A DNA stretch of 64,000 nucleotides from Xanthostigma xanthostigma (GCA_963575645.1 OY754466.1:16346001-16410000); one strand, 5' to 3'; shown: positions 1-10,341, counted from the first letter of the stretch. The notes: generated by a model not told the origin, from the sequence alone. Program-made: numbers and translations.

Positions 1-54
1 ATGGTGCCAAAGTGTTTAGGAGGCTATGAAACGTCGAGAAATTTTGGTCCGACC

Positions 55-135
55 CCTAGGTCCCGCCATCCGACCGACGCCAATAGTGTAAGTGCCTTAT
101 GGCAAATACACTAAAAATAGCAGGTGTCAGATTTT
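55..135 (+). repeat. Dispersed ~63-bp direct repeat, copy 1
   Basis: Bases 55-117 recur almost unchanged at 1156-1218 in the same orientation, with one clear G/A difference. Both copies run from CCTAGGTCCC to a run of A after ATACACT. Weaker similarity continues into a shared GGCAGATTT-like motif. I do not recognise the family. It may be the conserved end of a larger element spanning the two copies, but no target duplication was found. Confidence 0.75.
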
Positions 136-293
136 ATTTCTGAAAATTACGTAATTTTAATTATTCGTCTAAAATGGGCTTTACAGAAGGCAGACTCTTG
201 AAATATCCCATTAATGCTTTAATTTAAATCACAAACTATATTACCGCACCTAATATAAAAACTGATATTTATGTTAAAAAGAAGCGTTTAGAT

Positions 294-480
294 CAGGGGC
301 GGGCAAATCTTTTGATCGCCGGGCCACATAGCTGATGAAAATTTGACTGCGGGCCGTATGACTATGATAAAAAAAAGGTCCCCACATTCTATTTCGGCAT
401 TTTACTATTTTTATAAAATTTATAAAATGCTTCGCTGGCCAGACAAAATTGCGCTGCGGGCCGCCATTTGCCCAGGCATG
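294..480. mobile_element. hAT-like MITE with 8-bp target duplication GTTTAGAT
   Basis: The element is 187 bp and opens with CAGGGGCGGGCAAA and closes with TTTGCCCAGGCATG, imperfect terminal inverted repeats of hAT type. A perfect 8-bp duplication, GTTTAGAT, flanks it at 286-293 and 481-488. Internal sequence is rich in GCGGGCC motifs and encodes nothing, so it is non-autonomous and needs a hAT transposase in trans. Confidence 0.9.
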
Positions 481-488
481 GTTTAGAT

Positions 489-1155
489 CATTTCTTCATA
501 GCTGGGTGTGTTTAAAATTCAAGCATCTGAGGGAATACTTTATGACTAAGCAACTGTATTATGTGTAATTGTAATTTTTTTCATCTCATCAGAACTAAAA
601 AAATACTTCTAAAAGGAAAACATCGAAGACACATAAAAAGCATCGTATAAAAAAAAACTCGGGTCGCAGTGCGAAACCCTGCCGACAATATAGTGTATTT
701 GCTTTTATAAGCAGTGCGGCTCTATTGTGTGAACTTAATTTTGTTTTTGGAGAAAATAAAAAAATTACCCCTTAAAACAGTTTTTACTTAATTTCAATAC
801 TACATATCAATTCAACATCTGTACCAAATTTATACACCCTTCAGTATGTAAACCCATATCAGTAAACTTGCGTTTTCATAAAATTTGTAAGTCCGGTTCT
901 GTCGGGCCGATTATTTTTAAACTTTAGCAACACATTTTAATAATTACTAAAGGGTTAAATTTTAAATTTGAAACGATTCTGAGAATTTTTTCGGTATTTT
1001 TGGACCCAAACAAAATTTTCAACCTCTAAAACCCACCCTTAAAGTAGCCCGACTGGGCTCATTTTAAATAGGTTTTGTGTTGTGGTAGATTCCAACATGT
1101 AGACCAAATTTACTTTAAGTCGATTAAGTCTGTCGAGAGTTATCGTGCTAACACA
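489..1155. other. AT-rich intergenic sequence, nothing recognised
   Basis: No open frame with recognisable protein similarity, tRNA-like fold or inverted repeat was seen here. Several runs of A and T interrupt it. Confidence 0.5.
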
Positions 1156-1235
1156 CCTAGGTCCCACCATCCGACCGACGCCAATAGTGTAAGTGCCTTA
1201 TGGCAAATACACTAAAAAGTGTAAATCGGGCGCTG
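1156..1235 (+). repeat. Dispersed ~63-bp direct repeat, copy 2
   Basis: This is the partner of 55-117, about 1.1 kb downstream and in the same orientation. The core is near identical, then the flanks diverge. The 667 bases between the hAT MITE and this copy (489-1155) are AT-rich with nothing I can identify. Confidence 0.75.
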
Positions 1236-1806
1236 GCAGATTTTCGGAAGAACACAGCTAGTGTTTTCAATAGATTGTGTTTACGAATTAAAAACACATA
1301 AAAATTACAATTTCTAAGAACAAGAACATGTTGAACAGCACTGTTCTAAAATAGTTTATCTAGTAGTGATTATTTTTACGCAATTGGACAATTTGTACAT
1401 TTATCTTATTTAACCTATAGGCGATGTTAAAACTGGTCAAACGGCAATTGAATTATTTGCTTCATTGGCTTTTATTGGCTGTCTACATTCCAACATTAAC
1501 ATCGTTATGCACAAAATGAACGCTGTGTAGCAGTTTGTTACGCAACTTTTCACATTAAAAAATAATTTAATATCAGGTCAACAGATACAAACGATCAAAA
1601 ATTTCGTTTTCGCAATAAATTCTGCTTATTTTATTTTTACCATACCGTGTACACATTGTTAGGCGTACCAAATTTTAGGTTAGAGTACGATAACTCGATA
1701 TGCAAAATATCCATTGGAAATGCACAATTATTATTTTATATAACATAAATTACAATATTATTAGCTGTTTTGTGCGGATTTTTTTTTATAAATTATTTTT
1801 TTTGTG
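1236..1806. other. AT-rich intergenic sequence, nothing recognised
   Basis: This gene-free stretch leads into the minisatellite. I see only homopolymer runs and short, unsupported frames. Confidence 0.5.
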
Positions 1807-2282
1807 CAGTGAAAAATGGAAGACGTTTGGAGAGAGTTCTTTAAAAAACAATTACGGGGTCATGTCGATGCGATGGTGTTTTTTTTTGCGCAGTTAAAAG
1901 TGGAAGGAGTCTGGGTTGGAGTTCTTTAAAAATTAATTACGGAGTTGAGTCGATGCGATGGTGTGTTTTTTGCGCAGTGAAAAAGGGAAGGTGTCTGGGG
2001 GGAGTTCTTTAAAAATTAATTACAAGGTCGTGTCGATGAGATGGCGTTTTTTTGCGCAGTGAAAAGGGGAAGGAATCTGGGATGGAGTTCTTTAAAAATT
2101 AATTACGGGATCGTGTCGATGCGATGGTGTTTTTTTACGCAGTGAAAAGGGGAAGGAGTCTGGAGGGAGTTCTTTAAAAATTAATTACAAAGTCGTGTCG
2201 ATGAGATGGCGTTTTTTTTGCGCAGTGAAAAGGGAAGGGCGTTTAGGGGGAATTCTTTAAAAACAATTACGGGGTCGTGTGT
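1807..2282 (+). repeat. Minisatellite, ~83-bp unit, about 5.7 copies
   Basis: The anchor GCGCAGTGAAAAGGG recurs with CAGT at 1807, 1891, 1975, 2057, 2140 and 2223, so the period is 82-84 bp. Each unit also carries GAGTTCTTTAAAAA, AATTACGGGGTCGTGTCGA and a T-run. Units differ by point changes and T-run length, so the array is not freshly amplified. A second, shorter array of the same unit lies at 30700-30936. Function unknown. Confidence 0.92.
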
Positions 2283-2811
2283 ACAAAGTGAGATAGTGTA
2301 ATACAGTAATTCTATACACCAGTTGCTATGACGTTTATACGTGATTTCTGATTGGTTAGATTAAAAAAATGACAGTAGAAAACGAAAAGTTCTTACGTAT
2401 TTTTGAGGAAATTTGTGGATAACCCCCAAAGTTTTTTTTTTGTTTGGAACGTCAAAATTTAGCGTTTTCTATGACATAAAAAAATCAAAATTTGGGCACA
2501 TCGAGTTCTCGAACTTGACCCAAATTTTATTTTAATCAGATCGGAGTTTCAAAAGACCACGCATATTAATTGTCATGCACAGACTAGCACGAATCTGTAA
2601 CGATTTCGCACACTCGATCAGGACAAACCAGCACGGGCCATCAGTTTTTAGTGCAGGTTTCGTATGTGGCAGACGTTTTGCAATTTTCAAGGAGATAGTT
2701 TGAAGTATGGACGTGTAGTTCGGTGGAAGAATTTTTTATTTTATTTTTTGTTGTGTAAAAAGGAGGAAGAATAAGAGGAGTCAGCCAAAAAAAAAGAAGT
2801 TTTTGGATTAA
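2283..2811. other. Intergenic sequence, nothing recognised
   Basis: No coding, RNA or mobile-element signature could be supported between the minisatellite and the next foldback. Confidence 0.45.
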
Positions 2812-2819
2812 ACCTATAC

Positions 2820-3027
2820 CATTGAGATATAAGTAACTAGAGTACGCTAGTTATGCTTACCATAAGTGAAAGTGTCCTCAGCAGAAAACCCAGAAAACCA
2901 GATATTTGTTTACTCAAATCAGCATTGTTTTGTATCATTAGTTACCATAGAGATAAGGAACTGTTGTCTGTCTGAATAGCAGACACTTTCGCGGCTCACT
3001 CGCGTACTCTAGTCTAATATCTCTATG
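2820..3027. mobile_element. Foldback MITE (family T), 8-bp target duplication ACCTATAC
   Basis: The termini are inverted: CATTGAGATAT at the left and ATATCTCTATG at the right, followed inward by ACTAGAGTACGC and GCGTACTCTAGT. An 8-bp direct repeat ACCTATAC flanks it (2812-2819 and 3028-3035). Eight-base duplications occur in hAT and P superfamilies; the CATWGAGATAT terminus is not the usual hAT CAGNG. A ~1.1-kb relative with the same ends sits at 58220-59325. It has no coding capacity. Confidence 0.85.
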
Positions 3028-3058
3028 ACCTATACACATCACTAGCACACTAGATTGG

Positions 3059-3101
<43 letters not shown>

Positions 3102-3102
3102 T
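3059..3102. repeat. (TAA)n microsatellite
   Basis: An uninterrupted run of about 14 TAA triplets. It may be an old LINE tail, but no LINE sequence was recognised beside it. Confidence 0.95.
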
Positions 3103-3697
3103 AATTCAGACTTGCATATTACAAAAGTATAAGAATACATGAAAAAGCATAAAAATTTACATACTACCTACCTACCTAATTTTTGATGATTCTTACTTAA
3201 GTTCTAATTATGACTTCTCGCAAAATGTCTAAAAAAAGATAAAAAAATAGTAAAGTTTTATAATTAATATTAATAAATAAAAGTCAGCTCCGGATTATTT
3301 AATCAATTTAAAAGTTATATTTTTTAAAACACTCTCGGATTAGATTTAAGTCGACTCGAATTACGTTGTTCTGATCAGACTTTAACGCAATGTAGGGAAG
3401 GTAATGCTTGCACTGCAAATGGGGCGTTTTATCGATTCAGCAGAAGAATAATGTCCAGATTAGTTCTCTAGGTGATCATTTTTACACCTTTGTTTCCTAC
3501 GTTGAGGTCATTCGACTCAGACTGTAGACTTTCAGTAATTTCTCTTTGTGGACCAATAAAATATACTGATTCATTTGTACACAAGTTAAATTGAACTATA
3601 AGCATCTCACTTGTAAAGCTAACTCCACACGTTGGCAACGTATGCCGAACTTGTGTGAGCATTCGGCGCGTGTCCAACATATTGTTACGCACGCCAG
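3103..3697. other. AT-rich flank, nothing recognised
   Basis: The left part is very AT-rich; the right part (3590-3697) is more GC-balanced and grades into repeat Y. No coding or RNA feature could be supported. Confidence 0.4.
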
Positions 3698-3825
3698 CCG
3701 CTACAGATACTGCGCGCAGGTAGCAGGTAGAGAAGGGTTTTCGAACATTCGAGAAAAATCCCGCAGAATTACGTAAGAAGAATATCGACGCAGGTAGGTT
3801 TTTTCCAGAATGTTCGATCACGCGA
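3698..3825 (-). repeat. Dispersed repeat Y, copy 1, with two heat-shock-element motifs
   Basis: Read on the minus strand, this segment aligns with 22580-22705. Shared landmarks are GATCGAACRTT, CTACCTGCGTCGATATTCTT and CTACCTGCGCGCAG. It contains two perfect three-box heat-shock elements: GAAcaTTCgaGAA at 3743-3755 and TTCcaGAAtgTTC at 3803-3815. HSF trimers bind inverted nGAAn units in metazoans. The repeat looks promoter-like, possibly an LTR-type control region, but no LTR end was identified. It abuts the left arm of the next foldback. Confidence 0.65.
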
Positions 3826-5028
3826 CTGCAGAGGTATACATGTTATTCGCAATAGCCGAAATCGGCCACTGCCCGAAATTTTTGCTCACAACGCGTTGCG
3901 GGTAAGGAAATATACTCACAAAGCGTTTTCTGTTAGTTTTTGCGGGGCATGGGTAAAATTAAACGCCCACAACACATTGTAGGTAAATGTCCGTACCCTC
4001 TACACCAGTGCTCCGCAACCTTTTCTCACTTACGACACACCAAAATTCTTGCTAGATTTCCGCGGCACACCAAAAGCTAAAATATATAGGTATTAAATTG
4101 ATACCCAAATACACGACTGAGGCGACGACCGACTCAGATCGACCGAGGCGACACGACGGCAAACGTGCGTTCTACACAGTGTTTTTCATTCATATTAAAA
4201 TAACAATTGAAAAAATTAGTAACAATGTACCAACAAATAAAAATTTTCAAACAAAAAAATAGTGCTAATTTATTTCAGTTACATTTTAATGATACCAGAA
4301 TTTTTTGAGCGATAACTAAGAAATTAAAAATTAATTCTCCAAATTTTGCAAAATGTAATTGTAAATTGTAAAATGTCAAATACATTGAATTTGACCGCGG
4401 CACACCTGTATCCGGCTCACGGCACACCAGTGTGCCACGGCACACCGGTTGCGGAGCACTGCTCTACACGAATAAAAAGTTTTTGAAGCGTCGCATCGGT
4501 TTGTGGGCATTCCAATCTAGCCACGTCGCGTTGTGGGCGTCTCTTTACACACGATGCGTTATAATAATTATAACAATTTTTCTAATAGCTTTTAATAATA
4601 CCATTAATATCATATATTATAATAATAAAAATAAAGTTTTAACTCCAAAAAACATGTATAGTATCTAAATACCTTATAATCACTGAGTTCATTTAAATAT
4701 GAAAGTATGTATAAAAAAATTCACAACAGCTTTTTGTGGCTCTACTTATTCTTGCACGGATTGCCTTTGAGACGCTCACAACGCGACGTAGGTAGATTGG
4801 AATGCCCACAAACCGATGCGACACTTCAAAAACTTTTAATTCGTGTAGTGGGTACGGGCATTTACCCACAATGTGTTGTGGGCGTTTAATTTTACCCATG
4901 CCCCGCAAAAACTAACAGAAAACGCTTTGTGAGTATATTTCCTTACCCGCAACGCGTTGTGGGCAAAAATTTCGGGCAGTGGCCTATTTCGGCTATTGCG
5001 CATAACATACATACAACCGCGCCTGCAG
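3826..5028. mobile_element. Foldback element X, arms ~255 bp, interrupted by a hAT MITE
   Basis: The left arm is 3826-4005 plus 4470-4541 and the right arm is 4771-5028. Both outer ends carry CTGCAG. When the hAT insertion and one 8-bp duplication are ignored, the two left pieces join into a continuous reverse complement of the right arm. Short palindromes of the form CCCACAACGCGTTGTGGG recur five times inside the arms (near 3889, 3965, 4518, 4863, 4947). Nothing is encoded. Iterated short repeats in long inverted arms are typical of foldback elements. Confidence 0.85.
4006..4461. mobile_element. hAT MITE with perfect 15-bp TIR and 8-bp duplication CTCTACAC
   Basis: This 456-bp element starts with CAGTGCTCCGCAACC and ends with its exact reverse complement. 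CTCTACAC flanks it at 3998-4005 and 4462-4469. Internal GGCACACC motifs near the right end reinforce the hAT assignment. It inserted into the left arm of foldback X, and the right arm shows the uninterrupted sequence, which dates this insertion after X. Confidence 0.95.
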
Positions 5029-5812
5029 TTCACAAGTCGTTGAACATACACAGTTGTATAGTGCTACCATACGCTGGAAGGAGTTTTTCATTTACTGTCG
5101 ATACACATTATTCGACGGCCAACGGTCGTTTAGTTCGCCACATAGTGTGGAGCCGGCATTAGAGCTTTCTATTACTCAAATTCAAAGTGCATTGAACCGT
5201 ACAGGAAGGTTATTGACCTTCGGTTTCCTCACATTCTCTGTGTAAATAAAGGATGTTTATATGGCTCGTCTGAAACCTTTAATTTCCATACTCTGGGAAC
5301 AAATGATCCGAAAGGGCGTGACCATGAAAGGGCTGCTGCCATATACGAAAGCTCAGAACTGACCCCAACAGCAACAAAAGAGAATTTTTTGTAAGCACTA
5401 TAAACTTTCAAAAAACTCTAGAAAAATATGTTTTAGAGTCAAAAGAAAGAGGATAATGTATGTTAAACTTCAAGGTAAAAATAAAACTCTCTCACTTCCG
5501 CTCACTTACTACACTTAAATTTAAAAAATTGACAGCTCTCGTACTCTTGTTATTTTCAGCCGTTCCATCACTATAGAAACGGCTACTTAGTTTTGTCGCT
5601 GGATTCGCTGCTTTATTTCGATGCTAGGTTCCAAGCGTGCTGCGGTGTTGGATTTCGCGACGGTTTGTGTGTTCGCTTCACACGATGCCTGTTTTGAAGC
5701 TGAAACAGAACACATACTATGACGCCACGTTTGTTTATGACGTTTGCCCATGTCGCACACGTGACAAGTTATTGTTTTCTGATTGGTTCTTGCTAAAAAG
5801 TCTGCACAGTAT
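5029..5812. other. Intergenic sequence, nothing recognised
   Basis: Moderately GC-balanced near 5570-5760 but without a supportable exon. Short frames overlap on both strands, as expected by chance. Confidence 0.4.
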
Positions 5813-5825
5813 CAAGTACTGGGGA

Positions 5826-6044
5826 AGATTTAATTTAGTTGAGGAACAATTGGAAGATAAGCTTTACCATAGTATCACTAGAACGTTTCGAAAATTATAT
5901 TTTCATTCTCAGGACCTCAGTGATGAAAATATAATTTTCGAAACGTTGGCCACAAGTGATATTCTGGTAAAGCTTATCTTTCAATTGTTCCTCAGCCAAA
6001 TTTATCTCCTTCAATATATATTTTTGGAACAAAACTACTACTAA
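5826..6044. mobile_element. PLE-like hairpin, family A copy 1
   Basis: Two inverted arms meet near 5915. The arms contain AAGCTTTACCA, AACGTTTCGAAAA and TTTTCATTCTCAGG. A 6-bp repeat CAAGTA lies at both ends (5813-5818 and 6045-6050). It is homologous to 10077-10341 and 42783-42935. The right arm keeps GAAACGTTGGCC and the A/T stem, but the upstream core is altered (AGTGATGA instead of CTGATGA), so this copy is probably inactive. Confidence 0.75.
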
Positions 6045-6051
6045 CAAGTAT

Positions 6052-7308
6052 AAAGTACGAAAAATAGCCCCAGCATTCTAATTTTGAAATTCAGCGGAAT
6101 GACATCATTCCATCCAGCAATTCCAGCAGTAAAACTAGCTTCGTGTACAGCGGCATTTACTTCAAAAATGTGGGAAGGCCATATTGGATTATAATTTATT
6201 AGGAATAGTAAGAAATTGAGGGCGGGTTTAACATTTTGAGAAACAATGTTATTCTGACAACAAAATTATTAAAATTAGGCGTACTGAATTTAATTTTGGT
6301 TACTGGTTTGAAAAGTTAACTTAAGAAATTTCACAGCATCAAGTTCACAAACAGTTATAAGGATAGACAGATGAGAGCAGTTCGGATTAACATGGTTTTA
6401 CACAGTTTCTACTCATATACAGTGTTCGTCAAAATAATCAGTACCGAAAATTAAAATTGTATTTAAATCTTTGTTTAACGTCTGATTATATTCTTTAACT
6501 AGCGGTCCGTCCCGGTTTTACTCCTGATGTATGGAAACCGTAATTATACGATCACAATCTAAGGTCATCGTTAAATCAGATTTTTTGACAACCCTTTCTG
6601 CAACCCATTGTTAGTCTAATAAGAATGACTGGGCTAGATAAAAAACGTAAATTTTATTTTTGCGGCGTTTCAGCATATGCATGTCATTTATGCCCAAAAG
6701 TAAAAAGTTTGTTCAAACGTCCAATAAGGGAACTATATCTTAGAGTACAAGAACTAATTTATCTACGCACTTTACTCGGGAAAATCAAAGTTTATTGTGT
6801 TTTCTAACTTTATCCATAACATGTACGTAGATAAAGCAATTTATTTGCTTGAATAAATAGCGTCAAATGTGTAAAATCACTGAACTTGAATAATAGGGCA
6901 AAGTACTAAATACTACTGCCTGTAATTATTACTATACAGGGTGTATATTTATCTTTGACGCGTTAACATAAGTTGTATATTATTATAGGTACTCTCGACA
7001 ACTGAAGTTACAGGCGCCTAAATTAAAATATAGGAAAAACGACACCTGTAGTTTATTTTCATGTGAATTTTTCAAATATATATTTGTGAGTTTCTAGAAT
7101 TTTCGTCAATCTGTCTGTCTATACGAACATTTCTTGAAAATATATTATAAGCTGATTTTGTTCAAACATAGTACACTGTCGATACTCGAAATTTACCCGA
7201 CTACGCTCGATCTAAGATTATTTACGTCAGAAAAAGTTATCTTAATGTAGGGTTGTAACGATAATCCAAAAATGATGCATTATTTTACCATTTCAACATC
7301 ACAACTGT
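6052..7308. other. Gene-free stretch with one Helitron-like end
   Basis: Apart from the CTAG-type end at 6499 I see no supportable feature. Several short frames lack family resemblance. Confidence 0.4.
6499..6540 (-). mobile_element. Truncated Helitron 3' end
   Basis: The motif A|CTAGCGGTCCGTCCCGGTTTT matches the terminal sequence of the Helitrons at 13001, 25191 and 43296 (all CTAGCGGTCCCGC). Similarity is lost within about 40 bp, so only the terminus remains. Confidence 0.55.
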
Positions 7309-7925
7309 CGGAATGGTATTAATTTAGGTCAAATTCACTTTTCAATATTTTGCAATATTTTTTCGTTTGAGATCACCTGAATCTAAAAAAAAACATATTT
7401 TTGGAAAAAGTCTGCGCGTCTGTTTGTTTGTGAGCACGATACTGGTCCAACGGATGAGCGGATTTAAATTTTGGGAGGATGAAAATCATCCTCTGTTGTT
7501 TTTGGAAAAATTCGGTGCATGCGCAGAAGAGATATATGCTATAACGTTGTTTTTTTTTTATATAATAATGGTGTAATTTTTATAACGGTTTGTTATTCTA
7601 TTTATTTTTACAAGAAAGTTTCTAAACTTTATAGTTTCGGAAATATTTTGAAAATAAAAAAAATCTGTACTTTTGTTCAGTAGATCTGTTAGTTTAGTAG
7701 TTGACAAGGATGCATTGATTAATTTTTACAAGACGTGAAAAATATTATATAGCTAACCATGCACACGAATAGCAATAATTAATATCGTAATATTTAATAG
7801 TAGCCGTTACCTCCGTCACCACAAGGCTTAACAGAAATTTTATTTTCTATATGTCAAATGTTAATATTTTTGGTCTCGTGCCCAGTTGGCTGGAACTTTT
7901 TTATGTATAATTTAAATTATTTGGA
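7309..7925 (+). repeat. Dispersed repeat P, copy 1
   Basis: One of six copies of a ~0.6-0.7-kb element in this window. Shared landmarks in order: GGAATGGTA, TTTCGTTTGAGGTCACC, GTGAGCACGATAC, AACGGATGAGCGGATT, GCGCATGCGCAGAAGAGATA, ATATGCTATAACG, TTATAGTTTCGGAAATAT, GTTACCGCCGTCACC and CCCAGTTGGCTGGAA. It has no long frame. Its left end carries a small GGAATGG/CCATTCC hairpin in better copies. The class is uncertain; I suspect a non-autonomous element. Confidence 0.8.
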
Positions 7926-8670
7926 CTATTAATCTCAGACAATAATACATCATAGAAAATACGGACTTATAAAAAAAATAACTTGAAAATAAATTTAATA
8001 TGTGGTATTAATCATATTTCGGGATTATTATTTTTTTAGTTTAGACGATGTGAAGGAATCTTTGGTGAAAATTGTGAGCTAACATTGTTAATCCTTAACA
8101 CACATTGTTTTGTACACAATTTGTGCAATAAAGGGAGATTTAAAAATGAAACAAAATAAATAATAATCAATGCTTTATTAAAAGTATTGCATTATTTGCA
8201 ACCCTGAATATATAAGTTATTGTTAATAAGTCAAAACCGAGTATATTGATCTTTCAAAAGAGAATCTGCAAACATTCTTTGCAAGATAATTTGCAATCAT
8301 TCCTCGAAGGAATAATTAAGTCAATTAACATTGGAGCACGTCTGAAGCACAGCCGCGGTAAAGGAATCGGTTTACATAGAGTTCTGTATAATATAGGATT
8401 ACGCAATGCCTCTACACGACAGACATACACACAGACAGACATATAATATAGAGATTTAGCTGCAGTACAGCAAACTGCAGTGAAACGGAGTGTTAAATTG
8501 TTTACTGATTCGCACACTGTTCTGATGAGACCAGATTATCCCATCGTCTGAGCGTATTCTCCGCTCTGTTCAAAACTGCACAACTAACTATATTATGAAC
8601 ACCGCACGCAACTGAAGATTAGTGGGCGTAATGTTGGTGCAGTGCCAGGGCCGGAATAGAGTCTTTGAAA
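7926..8670. other. Intergenic sequence, nothing recognised
   Basis: Two overlapping short frames on opposite strands near 8250-8510 have no family resemblance and are treated as chance. Confidence 0.4.
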
Positions 8671-8680
8671 TTAATAGTAA

Positions 8681-8720
8681 CTAGTGTACCCGTGCAAAAC
8701 CTTTTGCTTGTTTCGGGTGT
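8681..8720 (-). mobile_element. Possible Helitron 3' terminus
   Basis: On the minus strand the sequence GCAAAAGGTTTTGC, a 6-bp stem hairpin, is followed after about 10 nt by CTAG and then T. Hairpin plus CTAG|T is the usual 3' signature of animal Helitrons. The matching 5' TC end was not located. If real, the transposase relic at 8826-9059 would lie inside the Helitron. Confidence 0.35.
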
Positions 8721-8825
8721 TTTTTTTAGAGTGATAGAACTTTTGATCGGGATAACTGTGATTGGACGGAAGGTAGAAGCCATGTTGTTTTGACATTTCT
8801 GTTCAGTAAGCATTGACAAATTATC

Positions 8826-9059
8826 ATGGAAAGACAACGTTTAGAAGTTGTTGAAATTTATTTTCAAAATCAGGGTTCTTCTCGCCAAACATACGGAGCA
8901 CTTCGTGAAATTTATAGTTTACATAATAGTCCATCAGAGCAGCTTATTCGTCGAACTATCGATAGATTTCAGACAACATTTTTTCTACTTGATGCAAAAA
9001 CAACAACAAGACAGAGAACTGCAGGTACAGTCTTAAACTATTTGGAAAATAAAATATAA
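8826..9059 (+). pseudogene. DUF4817-type helix-turn-helix transposase N-terminus, truncated
   Basis: The 77-residue frame starts MERQRLEVVEIYFQNQGSS and continues through YGALREIYSLHNSPSE and IRRTIDRFQT. This is the pattern I know from the DUF4817 helix-turn-helix domain found at the start of many arthropod Tc1/mariner-related transposases. The frame is open from its natural ATG, but the catalytic DDE region is absent. The stop is preceded by AATAAA at about 9047, so a short polyadenylated message is conceivable. A dead fragment is the simplest reading. Capture by a Helitron or domestication of the DNA-binding domain are alternatives. Confidence 0.7.
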
Positions 9060-9246
9060 TTTTAATTGTCTATTACTATTTTGAATATTTGCGCTAAAAA
9101 ACTAACTAATTTAAATATACACTTCAATTGTCAATGTCGACTTGTCCAACTGTTCGCATAAACTCAGACATACGTACATATTTGCATTTCTCTCATACAC
9201 CAGTCAATGGGGATCGCTCCCAATGTTAATCTGCCAAAAAATAGTT

Positions 9247-9375
9247 ATGAGGTTTTGCTAAGGACTGCTATGGCGTGTCCTAGTGGGTGGGGGAGTGTCC
9301 AAAATGAAATTTGGCAACTTTGAACCCTCCCCCACCCACTAGGACACGCCATAGCAGTCCTTAGCAAAACCTCAT
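9247..9375. repeat. Perfect 49-bp inverted repeat with 31-bp loop
   Basis: The arms 9247-9295 and 9327-9375 are exact reverse complements (ATGAGGTTTTGCTAAGGACT at the outside, GGGTGGGGGAG at the inside). No mismatch was seen, so the hairpin is recent or held by selection or conversion. No target duplication was recognised. Confidence 0.93.
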
Positions 9376-10065
9376 ATTGTACACACCATCCCCAACAACC
9401 CCCAATAGGTCAATACCTGTAACTAATTTTTTGGTGTAAATTTCCCCATTGACTGGACTATCACACATGTATCCTGAACATCGATGGATTTTCTCTGTTT
9501 ACGTTCCTCTTCACCCCGCGACCCCCTCGTCTTTTTTACTATTATCGCTTGAATTTTTTTTGTGTCGTAGACTGTATTGAAGCCATTAGAACTTGCAAAA
9601 AATTGCCCAAAAGTTTTATTGGACAATTCGATTTGCTATAAAATATTTTAATAAGACTGAAATACTTTGCGTTGCGATAAAATATTATTATTATATTTGT
9701 CATAAAATATGTTTCGCAGAACGTAAATCGTATGTTTACTAAACACTAAATGAAATACATATAATAGAAATATTTCTACTTTCAGATATTCCAATGTTAT
9801 TTATTGAGTCGTAATACGACTGAGATCCGTTCGATCTTCATAAAAAATTTACTGCCTCTTGCTTTTCTTATCTGTACCTATTTACGGTTTCATGTTTACG
9901 TCATACTTTACTTGAAGATATAACTTAACGTTAACTTAACGCTTTCAAGACGCTATTTCCGACTCTAAGTCACAATATGTTCCAGAATAAATACGACAGA
10001 ACTGTAGTGGCAAACGAACTGTTAAAAGTATAGATAGTATAGGAAGCTTGAAGTTATTTTTTTAT
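9376..10065. other. AT-rich intergenic sequence, nothing recognised
   Basis: No supportable gene, RNA or repeat was found between the palindrome and the next PLE-like hairpin. Confidence 0.4.
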
Positions 10066-10076
10066 ATCGATTTTTT

Positions 10077-10341
10077 ATTGAAGGAGATTTATCTGGTTGA
10101 GGAACAATTGAAAAATAAGCTTTACCAGAGTATCGCTTGTGGATAACGTTTCGAGAAATATATTTTCATCATCAGGGCTTCAATGCAAGTTAAGATGGTA
10201 TGGATTGAGGCCCTGATGATGAAAATATATTTTTCGAAACGTTAACCACAAGCGATACTCTGGTAAAGCTTATTTTTCAATTGTTCCTCAACCGAATAAA
10301 TCTCCTTCAATACATATTTTTGGAACAAAACTTCTACTAAC
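10077..10341. mobile_element. PLE-like hairpin, family A copy 2, with 11-bp target duplication
   Basis: The arms run from 10077 to about 10200 and from about 10201 to 10312, followed by a one-sided tail ending ACAAAACTTCTACTAAC. ATCGATTTTTT is duplicated at 10066-10076 and 10342-10352, so the insertion limits are clear. An 11-bp duplication and an inverted head-to-head arrangement fit target-primed reverse transcription as in Penelope-like elements. The right arm carries a hammerhead-like motif. Confidence 0.85.
10209..10247 (+). ncRNA. Hammerhead-ribozyme-like motif, family A
   Basis: In order: GGCC, the core CTGATGA (10213-10219), one extra T, stem II GAAAA/TTTTC around TATAT (10221-10235), GAA, the palindrome ACGT (10239-10242), T, then AACC. 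Stem I is only half paired here (GG with CC), whereas the copy at 42877-42915 pairs fully. The canonical hammerhead consensus has no nucleotide between CUGANGA and stem II. Activity is therefore unproven. Confidence 0.5.

Noticed and set aside
8254..8517. Overlapping 66- and 87-codon frames on both strands
   Set aside because: Bidirectional openness without domain features is expected by chance.
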